A program made the position numbers and the translations under genes. Source: JBDSGC01 sp046594105 (GTDB lineage: Bacteria; Acidobacteriota; Thermoanaerobaculia; Gp7-AA8). Taken from it: a stretch of DNA of 8,830 nucleotides. Positions 6,038 through 8,830 of the stretch are shown here, piece by piece. The stretch spans positions 1 to 8,830 of the forward strand of contig JBKJQB010000068.1 of NCBI GenBank assembly GCA_046594105.1, given 5' to 3'. Below the pieces are notes generated by a model, which was not told the origin of the DNA, ran no database searches, and saw only the letters and a list, made by a program, of their open reading frames with translations. Each line of letters begins with the position of its first letter. Position 1 is the stretch's first letter.

Positions 6038-7249
6038 ATGCGCGCCCCCGACCCCTCCACGAGAATCGCCGTCACCGGCGCCGGCATCATCTGCTCGATC
6101 GGACGCAACAAGGAGGAGGTCTGGCGATCGATCACCGAGTCGCGCGCCGGCATCGCCAGGATGACGCGCTTTCCGGATGAGACCTTCCCGACCGATCTGG
6201 CCGCGGAGGCGGAAGCGGATCTCGACGCGCTCTCACCGTTGGGCCGCCGCGAATCGCGTCGGATGTCGCGCAGCGATCTCCTCGGAGTCATCGCCGCACA
6301 CGAAGCAGTCCAGCAGGCCGGTGTGCTGCCGCTCGCGCGCACCATCGTGTCCACCGGCACTTCCACTGGAGGGTTGCTGGAAGGGGAGAGCTACTTTTTC
6401 ACGCGGCGAATCAAGGGCCACGCGCACTCACGCTCCTCTCAGGTGCTCCAGCAGCCGACCTCCGGACCCTCCGATGCCGTGGCCAAAGCGACAGGTGCCG
6501 GCGGCGGAGTCTTGTCGAACGCAACGGCATGCGCGTCGGCGGGTGCTGCCATCGGCATGGCCGCCGACCTGCTCCGCGCACGTCACGCCGATGCCGCGAT
6601 CGCCGGCGGCAGCGACGCGCTGTGCCGGCTGACCTACAGCGGTTTCAACGTGCTGCAGGCGGTGGACGGAGAAGCCTGCACGCCCTTCGGCGCTTCGCGC
6701 AAAGGGATCAACCTCGGCGAAGGAGCGGCCTACCTGGTGCTGGAGCGCTGGGACGATGCCGTCGCCCGCGGCGCTACCATCCTCGCCGAGCTCGCCGGCT
6801 ACGGAGCGACCTGTGACGCCCACCACCCCACCGCCCCACATGAGGACGGACGGGGAGCCGAAGCCGCCATGCGCGCCGCCCTGGCGGAAGGCGCACTCGA
6901 CGCTACCAGCGTGGACTACGTGAACGCGCACGGCACCGGCACCCTGCTCAACGATTCCGCCGAAACCAAAGCCATCGTCGCCGCTCTGGGAGAAAACGTT
7001 CCGGTGTCGTCGAGCAAGTCGTATTTCGGCCACACCCTCGGCGCATCGGGAGCTGTGGAGTCCGTCATCACCGTGCTCGCGCTGCAGAATCAGCTCGCCC
7101 CTCCGACGCTGCGCCTCGATCAGCCGGCCGAAGACTGCACCCTCGACTACATCCCACACACCCCGCGACCGATGGCCATGCAGAACGCTCTCTCCAACAC
7201 CTTCGGCTTCGGCGGCTCCAACGTCTCGCTCCTCTTCAAGCGAGCGTAA
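6038..7249 (+). CDS. Beta-ketoacyl-ACP synthase (KS-alpha, FabF/KAS II type), 403 aa
   Basis: This is a condensing enzyme for decarboxylative Claisen condensation of malonyl-ACP with an acyl chain. The complete catalytic set is visible: the nucleophile Cys165 in SNATACASAG (160-169), His298 in YVNAHGTGT (294-302), Lys327 in SSSKSYFGH and His332 in the same segment. It also has GINLGEGA (223-230) and the C-terminal glycine-rich loop NTFGFGGSN (387-395). Length (403) is typical of KAS II and type II PKS KS-alpha proteins (about 400-425). The ATG lies 2 nt after the dehydratase stop. Because the next gene is a KS-like partner lacking catalytic residues, this KS most likely works as the alpha subunit of a KS/CLF heterodimer, not as a housekeeping FabF (inference). 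The acyl chain accepted and the number of extensions cannot be read from sequence. Confidence 0.94.
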   Translation: MRAPDPSTRIAVTGAGIICSIGRNKEEVWRSITESRAGIARMTRFPDETFPTDLAAEAEADLDALSPLGRRESRRMSRSDLLGVIAAHEAVQQAGVLPLARTIVSTGTSTGGLLEGESYFFTRRIKGHAHSRSSQVLQQPTSGPSDAVAKATGAGGGVLSNATACASAGAAIGMAADLLRARHADAAIAGGSDALCRLTYSGFNVLQAVDGEACTPFGASRKGINLGEGAAYLVLERWDDAVARGATILAELAGYGATCDAHHPTAPHEDGRGAEAAMRAALAEGALDATSVDYVNAHGTGTLLNDSAETKAIVAALGENVPVSSSKSYFGHTLGASGAVESVITVLALQNQLAPPTLRLDQPAEDCTLDYIPHTPRPMAMQNALSNTFGFGGSNVSLLFKRA

Positions 7250-7323
7250 GCCTTTCGCGTACGCCGGCTTCCGGCCGGCCGGCTCATCCATCGATCCCAC
7301 TCTGCTATAACCAGAATCCAGCG
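7250..7323 (+). other. 74-nt KS-CLF spacer with a GC-rich inverted repeat
   Basis: The spacer contains GCCGG-CTT-CCGGC (7263-7275), which runs into CCGGCCGGCCGG (7271-7282) and allows alternative small stems. A -10-like string follows at 7303-7311. No T-tract follows the stem, so it is not a classical intrinsic terminator; it could attenuate or punctuate the message between the two subunits. Confidence 0.4.
7303..7311 (+). promoter_or_regulatory. Putative extended -10 element (TGCTATAAC) before the CLF gene
   Basis: This is the best match of the three in this window to TGnTATAAT (one mismatch in the hexamer). It ends 12 nt before the ATG at 7324, so the leader would be only about 6 nt. There is no -35 match. 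If active, it would give the CLF gene its own transcript. Confidence 0.4.
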
Positions 7324-8523
7324 ATGACTCGAATCCCCATCACCGGCATCGGACTGGTCGCCCCTGCCGCCATCGGCATCCAAGCCTTCCGCAAGCTGCT
7401 GGCGGGCGAAACGAAAGCCATCGCAAACGTGGAGCGGTTCGACACGACCGGCCTGAAAGCCCATCAGGCCGCGCTGGTGAGCGACTTCAGACCCAAGGAC
7501 TTCATCGCGCCGATGAAGATGCGCCGGATGAACATGCTCTCGCGTTACGCCGTCGCCGCCGCGCGGATGGCCGTCGATGACGCCGGATGCCAGCTGGGCG
7601 TCGACACGGGAGTGGCCCTCGGCACTGCGTTCGGTCCGGTGCAGACGTCGATCGATTACATGCAGGAGTATGTCGAGAAGGGTGCGGCACTCGCTCCCCC
7701 GCAGCTCTTCGCAGAATCAGTGGCCAACGCGCCGGGAAGCCACATTGCCATCGAGCACGACCTGCGCGGGTTCAACCTCACCGTCACCCAGCGCGAGTCG
7801 TCGGCCCTCTCCGCAGCGATGTACGCTGCCTCACAGATCGTCAAGGGCGTGGTTCCCGCCGCGATGATCGGCGGCGTCGAAGAGATCAACGAGATGGTCT
7901 TCAGCGTCCTGGACAGCCTCGGCGCACTGGCTCACCAGGACGGCGCGCACGAAGAGAAAGCGCGCCCGTTCGATCGCCAGCGCAACGGCATGACCATGGG
8001 AGAAGGCGGCGCCATCCTCATCGCGGAACGAAAGGCGTCACCCGAACCCTACGGCTATCTTGCCGGCTTCGGCATCGCTCGTGACATCACTGCGTCGATC
8101 TCGGACTGGGGACATGGAGAGGAGTCGGTGGCCACCGCCATGCGAGCGGCCATCGACGACGCCGGCTTGACCGCGAGCGACATCGACGCCATCTACGCCT
8201 CTGCGAACGGCACCAGAAAGGGCGACGCCCTGGAAGCCGCTGCGATCCACGCCGTCTTCGCCCGAGAGCTCCCACCCGTCGTCGCCACCAAAGGCATCTT
8301 CGGCGAGTACCCAGCCGCTGGCGCCCTGCAACTGATCGCCGCCCTGCTGGCGTTGCGCGACCAGATCCTGCCGGACAGCGCCGGCTTCGAAACCGAGGAT
8401 CCCGCCCTGAACCTCACCCCCCATCGCGGTCACAAGCAGGCGAACCTGCGCCACATCCTGGTCAACTCGCTGTCGGCCGGGGGCGGCGTCGTCTGCGCCA
8501 TCGTTTCGCGCGACCCCGAGTAG
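7324..8523 (+). CDS. Ketosynthase-like chain-length factor (KS-beta), catalytically dead, 399 aa
   Basis: This is a thiolase-fold KS homologue with the family's overall length and landmarks: an N-terminal ITGIGLVAPAAIG (5-17), IGGVEEI (182-188) in the place of the KS AGGSD segment, GMTMGEGGAILIAERK (222-237) and the C-terminal glycine-rich NSLSAGGGVV (381-390). Aligned without gaps to the upstream KS, the nucleophilic cysteine is Glu158 (TQRESSALS), the first histidine is Asn295 (SANGTRKGD) and the second histidine is Glu328 (KGIFGEYPAAG). Only the lysine (Lys323) is kept. It therefore cannot condense chains by the normal mechanism and should act as the non-catalytic partner that shapes the chain cavity of a KS/CLF heterodimer. 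In classical type II PKS CLFs the cysteine is usually Gln, so Glu is less common. Malonyl-ACP decarboxylation for priming is an alternative role. The ATG has no strong ribosome site. Confidence 0.9.
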   Translation: MTRIPITGIGLVAPAAIGIQAFRKLLAGETKAIANVERFDTTGLKAHQAALVSDFRPKDFIAPMKMRRMNMLSRYAVAAARMAVDDAGCQLGVDTGVALGTAFGPVQTSIDYMQEYVEKGAALAPPQLFAESVANAPGSHIAIEHDLRGFNLTVTQRESSALSAAMYAASQIVKGVVPAAMIGGVEEINEMVFSVLDSLGALAHQDGAHEEKARPFDRQRNGMTMGEGGAILIAERKASPEPYGYLAGFGIARDITASISDWGHGEESVATAMRAAIDDAGLTASDIDAIYASANGTRKGDALEAAAIHAVFARELPPVVATKGIFGEYPAAGALQLIAALLALRDQILPDSAGFETEDPALNLTPHRGHKQANLRHILVNSLSAGGGVVCAIVSRDPE

Positions 8524-8618
8524 CCAGCGGACTTCATCCGGCGCCGCGCGCGCCGTCGGAACGCCGGCTTCCTGGTCTGCCCCCAAAAACTGGTCCAGGC
8601 ATTTTGCCACGGCGTTTC

Positions 8619-8710
8619 TGTCGCCCGCTACTCGGGCTCCCTGCTGACTGGGCTCCGCAATCCCCCGGCTGGCGCCGGGGGCTACATTCTCGCGCCCGCT
8701 GACGCGGGCT
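8619..8710 (-). repeat. Hairpin-repeat module, copy C (diverged)
   Basis: On the minus strand it reads: AGCC-led hairpin 1 (GCCCGC-GTCA-GCGGGC, 8709-8694); a spacer ending in ATGTAG (8687-8682); hairpin 2 CCCCCGGCGCCAGCCGGGGG (8681-8662), again 8-bp stem, 4-nt loop and 20 nt in total; a 22-nt linker (8661-8640); then a hairpin 1 of the form GAGCCCG-AGTAG-CGGGC followed by GACA (8639-8619). Order, spacing and the ATGTAGCCC core match copy A, but the stems have different sequences that still pair exactly. Confidence 0.75.
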
Positions 8711-8783
8711 GATCACGGACAGATTCGAGGTTCTCGGAAGATCGCATGGCGGGCCGCATCACCGTGTGGGTCTTCCGGGCCAT
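8682..8783 (-). pseudogene. 33-codon minus-strand reading frame with strong RBS, possible transposase 5' remnant
   Basis: The minus strand has AAGAAGGAG (8799-8791), 7 nt before an ATG at 8783-8781, the best Shine-Dalgarno in the window. The frame reads MARKTHTVMRPAMR, then 19 further residues, and stops at TAG inside the hairpin repeat (the ATGTAG core supplies the stop). The first eight residues resemble the start of IS3-family OrfA proteins; the remainder matches nothing I recognise. It is most likely the 5' stub of a truncated transposase gene; a real small protein is possible but unlikely. Confidence 0.3.
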
Positions 8784-8830
8784 ACCGTCGCTCCTTCTTA
8801 CGGTAAACCGCCCGACATAATCCGTGGTCC

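Larger units (their letters stand above)
8524..8830. other. Non-coding right flank with a repeat module and possible IS remnant
   Basis: No credible full gene is seen after the CLF stop. A weak inverted repeat CCGGCG (8538-8543) / CGCCGG (8562-8567) lies soon after the stop, but with an 18-nt loop and no T-tract it is a poor terminator. The rest holds an IS-end-like string (8573-8600), hairpin-repeat copy C (8619-8710, minus) and a short minus-strand reading frame with a good ribosome site (8682-8783). Confidence 0.6.
8573..8830 (-). mobile_element. Possible decayed IS3-like element, oriented minus, left end outside window
   Basis: The string TGCCCCCAAAAACTGG (8579-8594) within 8573-8600 resembles terminal inverted repeats I associate with some IS3-family elements. 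At the other edge, the minus strand starts GGACCACGG, which would fit the inner part of an opposite inverted repeat (the plus-strand end CGTGGTCC against CCTGGACC from the first repeat, 6 of 8). Just inside lies a strong ribosome site, AAGAAGGAG, before a start reading MARKTHTV, similar to the opening of IS3 OrfA proteins. The transposase body is absent, so if real this is an internally deleted copy of roughly 260-280 bp. Recognition is from memory and the evidence is thin. Confidence 0.25.

Noticed and set aside
6428..7300. 290-codon open frame on the minus strand, rich in Gly/Arg/Val
   Set aside because: It is a shadow of the ketosynthase gene, which has all catalytic motifs on the plus strand.
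8538..8567. Inverted repeat CCGGCG/CGCCGG as an intrinsic terminator for the CLF gene
   Set aside because: Stem of 6 bp with an 18-nt loop and no following T-tract; such a match is common by chance in GC-rich DNA.

Overview
The window is GC-rich bacterial DNA. It carries a compact type II polyketide / fatty-acid-like locus in which a ketosynthase pair, an acyl carrier protein, a hotdog dehydratase and an adenylating ligase sit with two different flavin-dependent halogenase-like proteins. The phylum cannot be fixed from the sequence. Strong GC bias, weak Shine-Dalgarno sequences, short leaders and structured intergenic repeats suit an environmental Gram-negative lineage such as Acidobacteriota, Myxococcota or Gemmatimonadota, but this is inference.

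Layout. (1) 1-647, minus strand: a nearly complete DedA-family membrane protein, probably unrelated housekeeping. (2) 745-2286, plus: a 513-aa flavoprotein with tryptophan-halogenase motifs. (3) 2303-3697, minus: an acyl/aryl-AMP ligase, convergent with (2) and divergent from (4). (4) 3799-5055, plus: a 418-aa halogenase-like flavoprotein of the type that acts on carrier-bound substrates, followed after 2 nt by (5) the ACP, 5058-5333. (6) 5334-5663: no gene, but two head-to-head copies of a multi-hairpin repeat. (7) 5664-6035 hotdog dehydratase-like protein, then after 2 nt (8) 6038-7249 a catalytically complete ketosynthase, then after 74 nt (9) 7324-8523 a ketosynthase homologue with every catalytic residue replaced (chain-length-factor type). 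(10) 8524-8830: no clear gene. It holds a third, diverged copy of the hairpin repeat and a possible insertion-sequence remnant.

Working model (inference). The ligase activates an aryl or acyl acid and loads it on the ACP. The KS/CLF pair extends it with malonyl units, the hotdog protein dehydrates intermediates, and one or both flavoproteins halogenate or oxidise the carrier-bound or released product. The part list resembles aryl-polyene/xanthomonadin/flexirubin-type pigment loci. However, no ketoreductase, phosphopantetheinyl transferase, methyltransferase, thioesterase or exporter is present here, so the locus is either incomplete in this window or relies on enzymes encoded elsewhere.

The strongest signal outside the genes is the repeat family. 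Three copies keep the same geometry (hairpin, ATGTAG-like core, 20-nt hairpin with 8-bp stem and 4-nt loop, 21-22 nt linker, hairpin), while the stem sequences change in a pairing-preserving way between the copy at 5.4 kb and the copy at 8.7 kb.
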